This document shows, piece by piece, positions 1 through 12,044 of a stretch of 64,000 nt of DNA. Numbering within the stretch: position 1 is the stretch's first letter; every line of letters starts with the position of its first letter. Below the pieces are notes generated by a model. The model worked only from the letters and a program-made list of their open reading frames with translations. It searched no databases and was not told the DNA's origin. Origin of the DNA: Quillaja saponaria (Eukaryota; Streptophyta; Magnoliopsida; Fabales; Quillajaceae); contig CM055612.1 of NCBI GenBank assembly GCA_029379385.1, positions 15,748,001 to 15,812,000 of the forward strand, in the 5' to 3' direction. The translations under genes and the position numbers were made by a program.

Positions 1-106
1 GTTTATTATCTGGAATATTCTAGGTATCTTTGTACAATCTATATTATAAATAAGGATTTTCTTTGTAAATTCAATAAGTCATGCAATACAATTATCATTC
101 AGTTCA
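1..106 (+). repeat. 5' LTR of a copia retrotransposon (right end only)
   Basis: This stretch matches the end of the LTR at 3901-4095 almost base for base, sharing the closing stretch that runs from the AAGTCATGCAATACA block to CAGTTCA. It is followed at once by a primer-binding site. The rest of the LTR lies outside the window. Small differences from the downstream LTR indicate an old insertion. Confidence 0.85.
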
Positions 107-109
107 ATT

Positions 110-122
110 TGGTATTAGAGCC
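110..122 (+). other. Primer-binding site of the copia element (initiator tRNA-Met type)
   Basis: The sequence TGGTATTAGAGCC lies 3 bases after the LTR end. It matches the usual plant copia primer site TGGTATCAGAGC with one C-to-T change, so it would pair with the 3' end of initiator tRNA-Met. Confidence 0.8.
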
Positions 123-263
123 TTTCATAAGGTTTATATATTTAGATTTTTTCTAGCCTTTTCTTTTACAAGATTAGAAACACTATAAGATCCAAACATT
201 ATACTAGTTCTTCCTATCTCACATTCTAGATTTATAAGGAGTTTCTTTTAAAAAATTCCTGAG

Positions 264-620
264 TTGTTAACAAATTACTTCAATTTTGCTAAAATGATTA
301 ACACACAAAATTCTTGCACTATTAAGACTTTTCGATTTGACAATGCAAAGGAATATACTTCCATACCTTTTCTTAGCTTTTATGCACAAGAAGGTACCAT
401 TGCTCAGACTACATTTCCAGGTACATTTGAACAAAATGGCGGGCTAAACGAAAACATAAACATACTATTGAAACCACTAATACTTTGATAGACTTTGCTT
501 TTTTACCTGAATCGCTTTGAGGTAAAACTGCTCTAACTACTATTTACACTATAAATTGCACACCCTCTACTTTTTTACAAAATAAGTCCCCATATAAGTG
601 TCTGCTGATAAGTCTAGGAA
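264..620 (+). pseudogene. Copia integrase core fragment
   Basis: Translation gives a recognisable copia integrase core: a FRFDNAKEY segment (family pattern: RSDNGxEY, containing a catalytic Asp), then FLSFYAQEGTIAQTT, then an FEQNGG segment corresponding to PxQNGxxER. Only about 140 bases separate it from the primer site, so gag, protease and the N-terminal zinc-binding part of integrase have been deleted. The reading frame breaks after about 74 residues. Remnants corresponding to the post-core SPYELL region continue to about 612, where a foreign insertion begins. This is a dead fragment of the same element as the reverse transcriptase at 2.4-3.9 kb. Confidence 0.8.
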
Positions 621-635
621 ATAGCCTTATATAGA

Positions 636-1945
636 TGTCATTTTTATTCATATTATTGCTATGTTTTTTAGTTTTATTTGAAGTTTGCTTAAGTTTTTAG
701 TTAAATCCTAGTTGAGTCCATATTATATTAGGATATGAATCCGAATTCATTTTAACTAGGATTTAGGTCCTTAATGTGAGTTCTAACTTATATTAACTTA
801 GTTTATATGTTTTGAATGTTTCAGGCTTAAATGAGTCCTATTGGAAGTCAAATTCAGTCTCAAAACACTCAAAAATTACAAAATAATGTGTGTTGCTAGA
901 GGAGTCTGGTGCCTAGGCATAAGAAAAGCAGTGCCTAGGTGCCAAAAAAAGCAGTGCTTAGGCGCAAAACAGTGACTTCCTTCTCCAATTTTTGGTGCTG
1001 AGGTGCTGGCTCGATTCCTAGTCCGAAAGGACTTCTTTTTAGGGTTTTAAAGCCTATGTAAAGAGGTTTATGTTAGGGAATATATACATACAATTGAGCT
1101 AAGAAGTTTTGGAAATTAAGAAGCAAACAAGAATGTAAGGAGCAAGTGGAGCAAGGATAGCTAAAGCTTGAAGACTGACGATCTTTATAGTTTTTTTATT
1201 GTACTTCTTCTTTACTTTCTTGTATTTGCTTGATGTTCCTATTGTTTAAATCCATGTTTACACTAAGTAGCATGGAGTAGTTACTTCTTTAAGGTTGATT
1301 TTATGTTTATAATATGATTGTTTAGTGTTTGGTACATGAGTTATTTATCTTATTCTATGCTTTATGCTTCTAATTGATTAGCTACCAATTAGATTGATTT
1401 AGTAACTTAGAAGAACCTTGACGAAGGAAATCTAGGTTTAGCCTTGAATAAGATAGTACTTGTTTGAATTCATTCACATGCTTGTTTGAATTTGATTTGA
1501 AGATAGAAATATACCTCCATACCTTGTGTAGCCATTGTTAGGTCTATTCTTAATAAGTCTAGCCTAATTCAATTCTCATAAAAATATAGTGAATTGGTTA
1601 AGTTAGATATTATTATAAGCAATTCCAAAAATACTTATAATTAAATAAGAACCCTAGATTGGTAATTCGGTATCATAATTAAGTATGATAAGATAATAAT
1701 AATCCAAGTGAGTGTTGACAAAATTTGTAATTCTAGGTTTTCTCCATTACATTCTTACATTTGTTTGCTTTAGTTTAGTTATAAATCTCTCAAATTCATT
1801 TGTTTGGATAAAATTAGGATTGGTCAATTTTAGTACTTAGCAATTCTTAGATCTAATTCATCATGGATTCAATACTCTACTTACACTTTATTACTTGTTT
1901 ACGATATGTGGACTTACGCGGCAAATCCGACAACATCTACATAGT
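636..1945. mobile_element. Probable solo LTR inserted in the copia pol gene
   Basis: About 1.3 kb of non-copia sequence separates the copia integrase core from the post-integrase segment that resumes near 2015, where an SHMCYFLG-like stretch matches the copia CVFLGY region. The insert has no coding capacity. It ends in a stretch rich in ACTCTACTTACACTTTATTACTTG that I associate with the right ends of plant gypsy LTRs. Outer sequences TAGATGT (632-638) and ACATCTA (about 1933-1939) form a short inverted pair. I could not find a clean target duplication, so the exact ends and the solo-LTR reading are inference. Confidence 0.4.
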
Positions 1946-2014
1946 GTTGAACTAAATTATAGTCTCTTATGTATTTTTAGTTGTATATGTTTTATTCAAT
2001 TATAGTCATATGAG

Positions 2015-3890
2015 AGATATAAGTTAGAACCTCGATCTCATATGTGCTATTTTTTGGGATCTGATATGCCAGAAAGGGTATCATTATTATAATATAATCT
2101 TTAAACACCTTAGATCATGTAATGTTGTTTTCAGAGATGATGCTTATTTTACACAGGTTTCCTCATTCGACAAACCACAACAAGTATCTTCATTCGAGTT
2201 ACATGTTTAATATCCGGTTGATTATTTCCCAGATACTCCACCTTTAGTTCTAGTTTTATTCTAGTTTTAGTTCCTCCAGTAGTTCCAGTGTTAGACCTTC
2301 CCAATCATTTTCCTCCTACTCCCACATAATTAGTAGATCCAACACACTTCTTAATGATTATCACTGCTATTGTACAGTTGCCACTCTTCATGAACCTACT
2401 TCTTTTAAATAAGCTTCTCGTGACCCACTTTGGGAGCAAGCTATGAATGATGAGCTAGATGCATTTGCTAGGGCTAATACTTGGGATGTAGTTAATTTTT
2501 TAGCAGGAAAATCTATTATAGATTGCAAATGGGTGTACAAGATTAAGACTCATGCAAATGGAAATGTTGAGCATTGCAAGGGACACTTGATAGCTAAGGG
2601 ATACATGCAGGAGTATGGTATTGATTATGAAAAGATTTATGCACCTGTTGTCTGGCTTACTTCTGTCAGGGCTTTTCTTATTGTTGCATCTGCTTGCTGA
2701 CGACTATTGTTTTAAATGGATGTCAAAAATGCCTTTCTTAATGGCGAACTTACTGAGGAGGTATTCATGAAACTTCCATTAGGATATTCTCACCCTCCCC
2801 ATTAGGTTTATTAACTTCCCAAAGCTTTTTTATGGTCTCAAACAAGCTTCTCAAGCTTGGTTTTCTCTCTAGTAGCTATGATTTAGCCTTATTTTGTCAG
2901 CAAACTGATTATGATCTTATAAGGGTTTTATTGTGTATGGATGATATGATCATTACTGGTGATGACATACATGGCATTCTTGATCTCAAATCCTCTCTTA
3001 GTAAACAATTAGAAATGAAGGATCTTGGCATATTAAACAATTTTCTTGGTTTCAAATTTACTTCAGATAAGATTGGCTACTATCTCACTTAGGCAAAATA
3101 TGCTTGTAACTTAATTTTTAAGTCTACTATTTCTAACCACGACGTTGCCACATCATCTATGAAAGAAAATATGCTCAATGGTGAATCTTTGCCTAATCCT
3201 ACTCTTTATTGTCAGTTGGTCGGTAGTCTTATTTATCTTACTGTTACTCGATCAGACATAATCTATGCAGTTCATAATGTCAATCATTTTATGGCATCTC
3301 ATTCCTCTATCCATTATGTTGTAGTACTTCACATTTTAAGGTATGTGAAAGAGAATCTTATTTATTGTTTACATTATCCTCTACAACATCTCTTCAGCTC
3401 ACTACCTGCTTTGATGCTTGCTAAGCTCAAGATCCTTCAAATAGAATGTCTCATATTGTATTTTGTCTCTTTCTTGGTGATCCTTTGATTTTAAGGCCTA
3501 GTAAGAAACAACTTATTGTTTCTCGATCTACTACAAAGGTCTAGTACTGTGTTCTTGCTAATACTAGTATAAAGTTAATTTGGTTAGTTGGTTAGTTGGT
3601 TACTCATCAACATATGTGTGACATTTGATTTAGATCTTTTTTCCACTGCACCTATTTACTGTGATAGTCAGAGCGACATTCAGGTCACTCATAATGATGT
3701 TTTCCATGAACGTAGAAACCATATTGAAATTGATTGCCACGTCACACACACTCATTTTGCTTAAGGCACCCTCTGACTTATTCTAGTTTCATCCAATGAT
3801 CAGATTGTTAATATTTTCATGAAATCCTTCTCTCAAAAAGATTTTCATATGGTTTCCAAATTCAATCTGGTCTCCAGTCAACCACCTTAA
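2015..3890 (+). pseudogene. Copia polyprotein remnant: reverse transcriptase and RNase H
   Basis: Starting near 2412 the translation reads like a copia reverse transcriptase: WEQAMNDELDAF, NTWDVV, CKWVYKIKTHANG, HLIAKGYMQEYGIDYEKIYAPV. It continues with MDVKNAFLNGELTEEVFMKLP and a CMDDMII active site in place of the usual YVDDMII, then LSKQLEMKDLG. RNase H follows (YCDSQSDIQ, HNDVFHERRNHIEID). The frame closes with VSKFNLVSSQPP and a stop at 3888-3890, directly against the polypurine tract, which is the usual end of this family. Several frameshifts and stops interrupt it; one is TTT-TAA-ATG where relatives have FQMDVK, a CAA-to-TAA change. It is not functional. A pre-RT part (VVFRDDAYFTQ) is visible at about 2120-2160. 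Confidence 0.85.
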
Positions 3891-3900
3891 ATTTGAGGGG
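3891..3900 (+). other. Polypurine tract of the copia element
   Basis: ATTTGAGGGG stands between the pol stop codon and the TG that opens the 3' LTR. This is the standard plus-strand priming site of plant copia elements. Confidence 0.75.
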
Positions 3901-4095
3901 TGAGTTAGAGTATATTAGGTTGAATTAGCATATTTTAAGGCCTAACTTGTGTAATTATTCTAATTATATAGTTACCCTTGATTTAGTATAGGTTCATTAT
4001 ATTAGAATGTTCTAGTTATCTTTGTACAACCTATATAAATAGGACTTCTCTTTGTATTTTCAGTAAGTCATGCAATACAATTATCATTCAGTTCA
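3901..4095 (+). repeat. 3' LTR of the copia element (195 bp)
   Basis: It starts TGAGTTAGAG and ends CAGTTCA, giving the canonical TG...CA ends. Its last ~100 bases match the partial 5' LTR at the window start. The short length fits small plant copia LTRs. It contains CTATATAAATAGG near 4030, a plausible TATA box for the element. Confidence 0.85.
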
Positions 4096-4329
4096 AATTT
4101 AACAAATTAGAATTGAACAATTAGATAAATATAAGCTGAAAACTAATTTTAGCATATAAAGGGCTATCAAAATGAACCTCAATTGAAACTATTAGAGGTC
4201 AAGTTCTTCTTATGTTCTACTTAGTAAAGGTTAGTTATTAAAATGTTTCCAATGAATTTAGATAACAATTTTAGTCTATAAAAGAATCACACACAATTGC
4301 ACAAATTCTGTAATTCTATTTCTTAGAGT

Positions 4330-4422
4330 TCAACCCACTTGTTCAGAAAGATATGCTAAATATTGTCGATCTCCCTTCATATATGATGTTGCAGCTTGCA
4401 AAACAAAGCGCCTTGTCAAATA
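4330..4422 (-). other. Possible last-exon remnant of an unidentified gene
   Basis: On the minus strand an AG acceptor is followed by 30 open codons and a TGA. The translation contains LQAATSYMKGDRQYLAYL and ends SEQVG, which has ordinary protein-like composition unlike its A/T-rich surroundings. I do not recognise the family. A possible donor (AAAAG then GTAGGT) lies upstream near 4510. With a single short exon, chance cannot be excluded. Confidence 0.2.
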
Positions 4423-6479
4423 CTTAACAATGAATGTTTATTCATTATTCAAGCTAACAGGCTCAAAAACAAAAATAAATCATAGAAAAAATCTAAAATA
4501 TGGACCTACCTTTTGATAATAGGATCTCATTGAATCCTAGTGCTATCTAACAGGTTTTCTAAACACGTGATATTTCTCTCATATAGCTACAGTTTTTGAA
4601 ATATAGAATAGTAAATTGATATGATCTGATGGTAATAATTTTTAGAAAGTGAATGTGTAAGAGATAATCATAACAAAAAAAGTAAAATACATAAAAAGAT
4701 GAATGACCTCATAAAAAATGGGACAATTATGGGCTACATTCAATCGCCCTAAGTATATATAGTTAACATATTCTGAGATGGTCAACTTGTCATTTCTATT
4801 TATAAGAAACACTGAAACATGAGATGGCAAATATAACTCAATGAAGCCACTTAATCAAATCTGCTATAATGAATTATCAAAATATAATACATACACAAAC
4901 ATATAACTAAGCAATGTAGGTACTACAAAAGAATGGATAATTTTGGTAGCCAGCCAGTGTTATGTGTGAGAGGGATGGAAAAGAAGGTGGGTCATGTTCT
5001 TTGTTGGTCAGCTGGTCAAAGACACAAAAGTTAGAGAATTTTGGTTTTATCTCCCTTGGTTGTGTTCTATGCTTGTGCATAGTTTTGATAACTAATTATT
5101 TGGCAGCTAGTTGACACAAAAGGTTCGTAATGGTAAAAATCTAATAACTCAGAGAGTAGAGCTAGATTACAATTAGTTATATATGAAAATGAGGACTTTT
5201 CATAATATAGAAAGGCCTTCAAAAATCAACAAAAGGTGTTTTCTAAAAAATTTGTGCTTTCCAAAAAAATTTGTCAAACAGTGTTGTGTTCATTCTTCTT
5301 TTGATTGGCTAGGTTTTTCTTGTACTTAATAAGTCTTTCAAATTTAAGAACTTGTTTATCTAATTATATATTTTTTCTTCATTCATTTAGATAGATGTCT
5401 TGCATGAAACCAATGCAATTGTGTTACTATGACCACTAGCATCATTGTTGAACATAATATAGTCTACAAAGTAAGAAAAATAGAAAGGAGGAAGAAAAGT
5501 ATGATATAAAAGGATAATACAGAAATGAAAGCCCATAAAAGACAACCAGGTAGCAAGCTTATTTTCTTTTTCTTTTACTTGGGGAAGAAGGTGCGACATG
5601 AGTGACTATGAATAAAAATAAAATAAAGCATATTATTTATGAATTTAATAACTTGTATAACATTTCCACTCCAAAGTATATAAATGCATGAAGGTTTATT
5701 GTTTTGTATTAAAACTTCTAATATGGAACTATTTCAGAGCTTTCTTTATTAAGATATTCTTGCACTCTACTTAACTAAGTCTTCAATTTAAGTGAAAATT
5801 ATAATAAAAAAAAAATATATATATATATATAATATTGAAGCTAGAAGAAAAAATGACACATAAAAGATTGATAATATCATATAACAAGTAAATGTAAATT
5901 TCATCACTATGAGATCTAAGTTAACACTAAGTTAAGATCATACATGGAAAAGAGGCAGAAAAATATACAAGAGCAGTTGAAGACAATTAAAAACCAATAT
6001 CTGAGAGTAAAAGTGAAATATAAAAAAGTTGATATGGATTACCATAAGCATGAAGCTAAGGTTCTGCAATAGTAGGACAAACATCAAACTCAGGTCCTAA
6101 AGACTGCATTTTCAATACTATGCTCCTCCAATTCATTGTGTTTTTGTCATATTTAGTTCTTTTGTGAATGTTAAATAAAGATTCCAACACCTTTTAAGGG
6201 AGATTGGACTCAATACTTCCTAGGCCATTTAGAGATTGAATTTCAGAACTACGAAGAACCTTTGCATATTTCCTAAATCTAAGATACAAATAAGCTAGTA
6301 TATCAAGCTCCAAAATAATATCTTTATTTTAGAGGAAATTGAGTTTCCTTGGAATTGGCATTCAAAGAAACTAAAAGAATCACACTACACCGCATACATG
6401 TGAACAGAGTACTTCTAATCATTTATAGACATTAGTGCCTTGAACATCATGATTTAAACATATGAAATTATATGTTATA

Positions 6480-6930
6480 TTGCGTAATATTTAAGAAGAA
6501 AAAGGCAGACGCTTATGGTCAAGGCTCGAGACTCACATAAAGGCCTCACAAGTAATGCTTAAACCATTATCAACAATACCAGCACCATCAATGACTAGAA
6601 CTAGCCTTTGTTATTGGGGTTGGGCACATGGATCTTTATAAAAGGACTTGATATCTTTTGCATATGCACCTAGCAATGCTCAATGCCACATTAGGCATAA
6701 CAACGAGACAATCTTCATCAAGCTCCTTCCCGTAAGATTCAAGAAGGAGGAAGGCAAAAGGGTTTGGCCTCGACATGAAACTGTGTCAAGGCAGTCCGTG
6801 GGGTAGAGCCGGCCAACTTCTGCTGGTAACCTAAGGGTTATCTCTTGTTGGATGGTCAAGGAATTAAAACTTGTTTTGCACTGAAGTTTGTTACGATGCA
6901 TATCCCTTGTAAAATGGCTAATTGTTGTAA
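6480..6930. other. GC-richer island of unknown origin
   Basis: About 450 bases are clearly richer in G and C than their neighbours, with phrases such as GGTAGAGCCGGCC and GGTTTGGCCTCGACATG. The minus strand is open for 73 codons at 6680-6901 (AEVGRLYPTDCLDTVSCRG segment), but I cannot name a family. It may be part of an LTR or a captured sequence. Confidence 0.3.
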
Positions 6931-7367
6931 AGAAGTGTTATTAAGATCTTAAACTTTTCAATGTCCTAAAACATCGCACAACATCAAGTAGATGCATTGC
7001 AAATTCATGCCACTCCCTAATTCCAAGAGAAAATTCATTTTATCATTTCCGTGTTGCAGAAGAATGAGCTAAACTTTCTCTGTTTTTGTTTTTATTTTTA
7101 TCCATGTAGACATATTCATATACAAGATGGTAATTAATGATAAATCATACATCTTAAAGGTCAAGACTCACAATCCACCTAGTAAACACATGATCTTCAA
7201 TCATACTAAAATGCTAACTCAAACTCATATTCCTGATGTTCTTTAAAATGAATTGTAACATATTAGTTGCTACTGTGATTTAAAGGAAAACACATTACAA
7301 ATTAAGAATTGAGGTTATTTGACCTTCACCTTGAAAGTTTGGGGGAAAATAAGGACATTGTCATACT

Positions 7368-8100
7368 TGTAACACCCCTATACATGGAGTATCAAGTATA
7401 TGTCTAACTTTAAATATATTAACGTAAAAACTCCACATGAGATTTATTGTGAAAATGAGTAAATTAATATTTTTGAATTTTAAATGCATAAAGTTAAAAA
7501 GGAAATAATGCATGAAGGAAAGAAATGTAAAGAAATGGAAAAGATATCATAATGTTGAATTAATGGAAAATTTAGTGAATTGAAATTTATAAGGATAACT
7601 AAGAGGTTAGTTAATCTTTTGAATAATAAAATAGGGTAGAAAAATTAAATTGTAGACATACATACATATATATATATATATGTGTATGTATATATAAATT
7701 GAAATAGGAAGGGACTAAATTGAAAACGAAAAACTTTATAGTAGTGCCTTGTGGTGGTCTTACATACGTTAGTTAGGTCATATTACCCATGTCTACTACT
7801 ATGCTTTTTTGTTTGGTGAGTATGTGTACACTGGTTCGATTATAGAGGACTTTCCTACAGAGGATGTTGTAGATAAGGAGGTACCTGAGCAGAAGGGTCT
7901 TGGAGCTGGACTGATCATTAAGGAGATAAAGGAGGATGTTCCTACAATTAAGCCAGTCATAGAGTAGGATGCAAAGCAGGGGTAGGAGATTATGGAGGAG
8001 GATCCCAAGGAGGATCCATTTTGGGATGATTATTCAATACAAAGCAAGGTAGTGGATCTCGATATAGTCATGGTGGACTGAGCTAGTATAAGGTTATGGT
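7368..8100 (+). mobile_element. Possible Ty3/gypsy LTR start and acidic ORF remnant
   Basis: TGTAACACCCC at 7368 is a typical opening of plant gypsy LTRs and is preceded by a purine-rich stretch (GTTTGGGGGAAAATAAGG). Downstream, one plus-strand frame runs from 7815 to a TGA at 8079-8081 with two TAG stops inside. It encodes a very acidic chain (GEYVYTGSIIEDFPTEDVVD; later MEEDPKEDPFWDDY). I cannot assign the acidic part to a family. Both internal stops sit where CAG would restore Gln. A TA microsatellite lies at about 7665-7682. The element boundaries are not resolved. Confidence 0.35.
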
Positions 8101-11100
8101 TTCAGCATAAGTCTCTAGTGAGATTGTGATTGCATATATTTGTTAGGTCTACTAGATAGATCTGAATGGGTTGTTATTACAGTATTGTGATATGTGAGGA
8201 TTATAGGTTGAGTTGTAGTTATAATATGTTTTGTTTGGAAATGAGAATCCATTAGTATAGTTATCCTTGATCCTACATCCCGACCCACAGTTTTTTATTA
8301 TTGATATCTAGATGGTAGTGTTGTGTATAGTAAACTCGGATTAATACTTTTTGGTTATATATTTTGCTACTGGTATTTTAATCAGGTGTACTTATATCTA
8401 CGATCATGCATATATAGATATGTTGTTATGGCCAACAAGATTTGTATTTTAATCTTAAACTATGTTTTTCCAATATAACTACATGATTTTTTTTCATTGT
8501 GTATATTTAAGTGTCTAGAGTTCTGTTATACCTTGGCCATAACTTATATTAATATTGTGCTAACTTATATTAATATTCTGCTAGCTCTGAAATTAGTAAG
8601 TGTAATGTTTCCTGTTTATTATGTGAAATTGGTGACATTATTAGTACTTATTATCCCATAATATATACGGGTACAAAAATAATAATTAATATAAATGTTA
8701 AATAAATATATCAAGCAAATCATATTTATGAACATTGAAAAATTATAAATCAATATTATTAAGGATTTAACTTTTAAGTCTGAGTCGAATGTTAGACATT
8801 TCATCTTTAAAACAATATTTGTACCCCCATAATGCAAATGAGGCTACAACAGATTTGCATGCCAAGATAAAACAGACACCTTCTAATTCTAGTTGCAGGA
8901 TAGAATATAGATAGAAAATATATAAAACTAAGAGAAATAACAGAAGAAAAACATATTCTCATCTTATCAAATTTTTTTTTTTTTTTTTTAACATGAAAAC
9001 TTGTTTAGTTTTTATATGTTCCAAAGGTTATCTTGTGAAAGGTTGCACGTTCTCATAAATGATACAATCCTAACAGTCACAACTTTAGAAAAACTCTTAA
9101 TATAAAAAAAAAAAAAAAAAAAACATAATCTTTTGTTTTAAAACCTATAGACATAATTTTTTATTTTTAAACCAAAAGCCATAATCTTTTTGTATAAATA
9201 AAAAGACGCAATTTTCTACTTTTAATTAAACAGAGATAACACAAACTCCTTTTCCTTTTCTTTTCCAATGTGTACTACAATTGTCAATTATTAGTTTCTC
9301 ACATTGATCTTCCTTATTTACCATTAATTTAATAATTTTCACTTAATTCTTTGAAAATTTATAGTGATTTCGCCAAATTTTCACTTTGTAGTGACATTTC
9401 TTAGTTTATCCATTGGTTGGTTGTATAAAGTGTCCTTGGACTTGAACATTTTCTACTAGGTATAAAATGTCAGAATCCAAAGTGCACGTAGACTTGAACT
9501 TTGTAATGACATCATATAGCTTACTTATCCATATAACTTTTCACTTACATTTTTTATTTCCTGCACATTAATAGCCATGTCTTAGGACTTCATAAATGCT
9601 TTTGAGAGAAGTTTTCTAATATTGGATGAAGCAGCCACACTTCTCCCATTATATAGGTGAAATTTATAAATGCACTATATGATCTGTATTTTTGCTTAGA
9701 ACATATTTCATTAAAGGATATAAATCCTACACTCTGATTGTTCTTCATACTAACATGCACTTACTATGAGATGATATATGTTAGTATTAGTGTCCGAGTC
9801 AATTAATGGCCAGGTGTAATGACACTTTATTTGTATTTAATGCATGTAATAATATTTATTAAGCATTCATTATGTAAATGAGATTTAGTACAACAATATT
9901 GAACTTTCTTTTTATTTTGATGTCTATGTAAGGGAAGAATTATTCTTCTTGGCATGTTTCTTTGTTATAGTCTATAGGTAGTCTACAGTGTTTAAAGGTA
10001 ATGTCCCTTTCCCCTCCTATTTGTTTTTGGCTTTCATTCTTTTTAATAAAATTGATAGGGTTCTGGCTAATCCCCTACCATCTCATGGTGGTATTTCTAT
10101 TATATAGATATATATACATGCAAGAAATATTTAAGAATTGTTTTAGATTAATGGTTATTCTCCTTGTTTGCATTTCAATTGACCAAGATTTAAATTCTTT
10201 TGATCATTTCTAGGAATTTTTTATTTATTTTAACTTTAATGTTAAAGAGCCTTAACAGATAAGAGCTTGAGCCTTGGTTTAGACTTGTGAGCTCTTAATG
10301 AGCTTAGGCTCACAAGATTAACACGAACATGAGCTTAGATTTTGATTAAGCTTGCATAAAATTTAACTAGCCAGCATAAAATTTAACTACTCGAGCTAAG
10401 CTTTATCAAAATTTGACTCGAGTTTGACTTGTTTACACCTGTAAATAAGATCATCACTTTCTCCTATGAATTTTGTTATTATTCATAAACTATTTTAGTG
10501 TTCATGTTGAACATTTGATCCCCGACAAAGGCTTTAAATGGCAGAGTTCTACGCTACAGACTTAACAATCAAAGATATGGAAGAATCAAACTAGGAAATC
10601 CAACATTAATTTCACTGATGAATCACTGATACATCCTTCACAAAGTCATAAGCTACTACTGACTAAGCTTCAATAATAGAACTATTGGTAGTCATAGAAA
10701 CCAGAAGGAGAAAGAACATGAAAGAAAGTACAAGGAAAGGGAATAGAGAGAAAATATTTGATATAGATAACAAAATTAAAATGAATTATCTCATATTCTC
10801 TTATTCCCCCCCCCCCCCCCCCCCCCCAAAACAATCCCTGTATAACTAATTCTCAATAAGTCTCCTTTAGCATCATTATCCAAATAGCCTAGCTTGGTGG
10901 TAAAGTAATTGGAAGGGTCACAGAGTAATACTAAAATTTCACAGGAAAATGCCATAGTATGTTAGTCATACGTGGCTAGGGTGGCACATGGTCCTTCTTT
11001 AGCAAACTCATCTTCAATTCAACTGCTATTCAATGATTGGCCCAATTAGTTCACTAGTGTTAACCCTTGTAGAGTCCAAGAATGCTCTAAGTAATGATGC

Positions 11101-11146
11101 ACAACCTGTTGTTGTATAGATATTAAAAAGCCTTGAGATCTTATTA
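8101..11146. other. Unassigned A/T-rich DNA with homopolymers
   Basis: No supported gene. It contains a poly-T run near 8972-8990, a poly-A run near 9104-9122 and a run of 22 C at 10806-10827. At about 10255-10445 there are repeated GAGCTT/CTCGAG words, a duplicated GCATAAAATTTAACTA, and an ending GTTTACACCTGTAA. Such words are common in decayed plant hAT elements, but the ends are not clear. Confidence 0.4.
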
Positions 11147-11560
11147 AATAGAGTCTTCTAGGGCCATGCCATCCCATTGGACCCGAATTTGTTGAATTGG
11201 GTTAGAGTTTTAGAGGAAAACCCTTGTGCTTACCAAAATAATTAGAGTAATAATATGTTTGTTACTAAATGAGATAAATAAGGCAAATATTAGGTTAAAG
11301 GAACACTAGATCCATTTTAAGGCTTCACCATAGACACATGGAATGCGGGGTGAATTATGCTTGTGGAGAGTAAGGCCAAGGTGTATGGCATTTTCCCCAC
11401 ATTCATCTCAACAGCATAAGGGCTGTAATACCTTTTAGCTAATTTTTTTGGATAATCATCCAGAAAGGGATTGATGTCCTGAAGGTAGTAGTTTTACCAA
11501 CACTACCTCACTTGCTTCATAAGAGATCTCCATCCTATATTGGCTAACAATAGTTTTATC
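11147..11560 (-). pseudogene. Ty3/gypsy (chromovirus) integrase C-terminus and chromodomain remnant
   Basis: On the minus strand, EASEVVLVKLLPSGHQSL corresponds to the gypsy integrase C-terminal pattern GDxVLVKLxPxRQxS. After a frameshift the chain continues LAKRYYSPYAVEMNVGKMPY and then IIHPAFHVSMVKP, matching the family block FxGPYxVxxRIGxVAYxLxLP...IHPVFHVSxLK. Further down, RVQWDGMALEDSI (about 11185-11147) resembles the core of a chromodomain, VxWxGxxxEEATWE. The upstream reverse transcriptase and integrase core are absent. The copia element at 11636 begins just upstream of this fragment's reading direction. Confidence 0.65.
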
Positions 11561-11635
11561 TTGTTCTATGTTGTTTGGTTATTGTTCTTGGTGGAGTTTA
11601 TGATTAAGTCCTATGAGTTAGTTCAATATCAACTA

Positions 11636-12002
11636 TGTTGGGCATATTTCTTAAATTGTAAAGAAAAAGAAAAATATCAATTTTTGATGCTAGTGGGATT
11701 TGGTTTATAAGTCTATTAGGGTTAGACTTTTTGATAGGTTGGTGTTGCTAACATATTATAAATAGTAGTAGAAGAGGTAGAGAAAAGAAATAGCCACAAA
11801 TTAGAGTGTGTGCCATTTATTATGAGGTTTTTTTTATGTGAGAAGCGTTATTGGTTGTAATCTCCTTTAATTAATAGTAAAGTTTATTTGTCGCCCTTAC
11901 CCATGGTTTTTCTCTCAGTTGGAGGGTTTTTCACGTTAAATATTGTGTGTTATTTCTTTGATTGCCTACAACTTTACTGAATAGTGAGGCTTTACCCCTA
12001 CA
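11636..12002 (+). repeat. 5' LTR of the non-autonomous copia element
   Basis: It opens TGTTGGGCAT and ends CCCCTACA. It aligns along its whole length with 13559-13952, including AACATATTATAAATAGTAGTAG, a likely TATA-box region. It is 367 bp, against 394 bp for the 3' copy, which has an extra stretch around 13777-13806. Confidence 0.9.
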
Positions 12003-12004
12003 AC

Positions 12005-12015
12005 TGGTATTAGAG
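12005..12015 (+). other. Primer-binding site (initiator tRNA-Met type)
   Basis: TGGTATTAGAG lies 2 bases after the 5' LTR. It has the same single C-to-T difference from TGGTATCAGAG as the site at 110-120. Confidence 0.8.
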
Positions 12016-12044
12016 TGAATATTGATTTATGGCCAGTAGTTTGT

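Larger units (their letters stand above)
4096..7367. other. A/T-rich non-coding DNA, no gene established
   Basis: I see no long reading frame here. Short minus-strand frames at 4642-4830 and 5387-5599 have no recognisable family. The stretch holds an AT microsatellite near 5815-5832, a possible exon remnant at 4330-4422 and a GC-richer island at about 6480-6930; the last two are listed separately. Confidence 0.5.
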
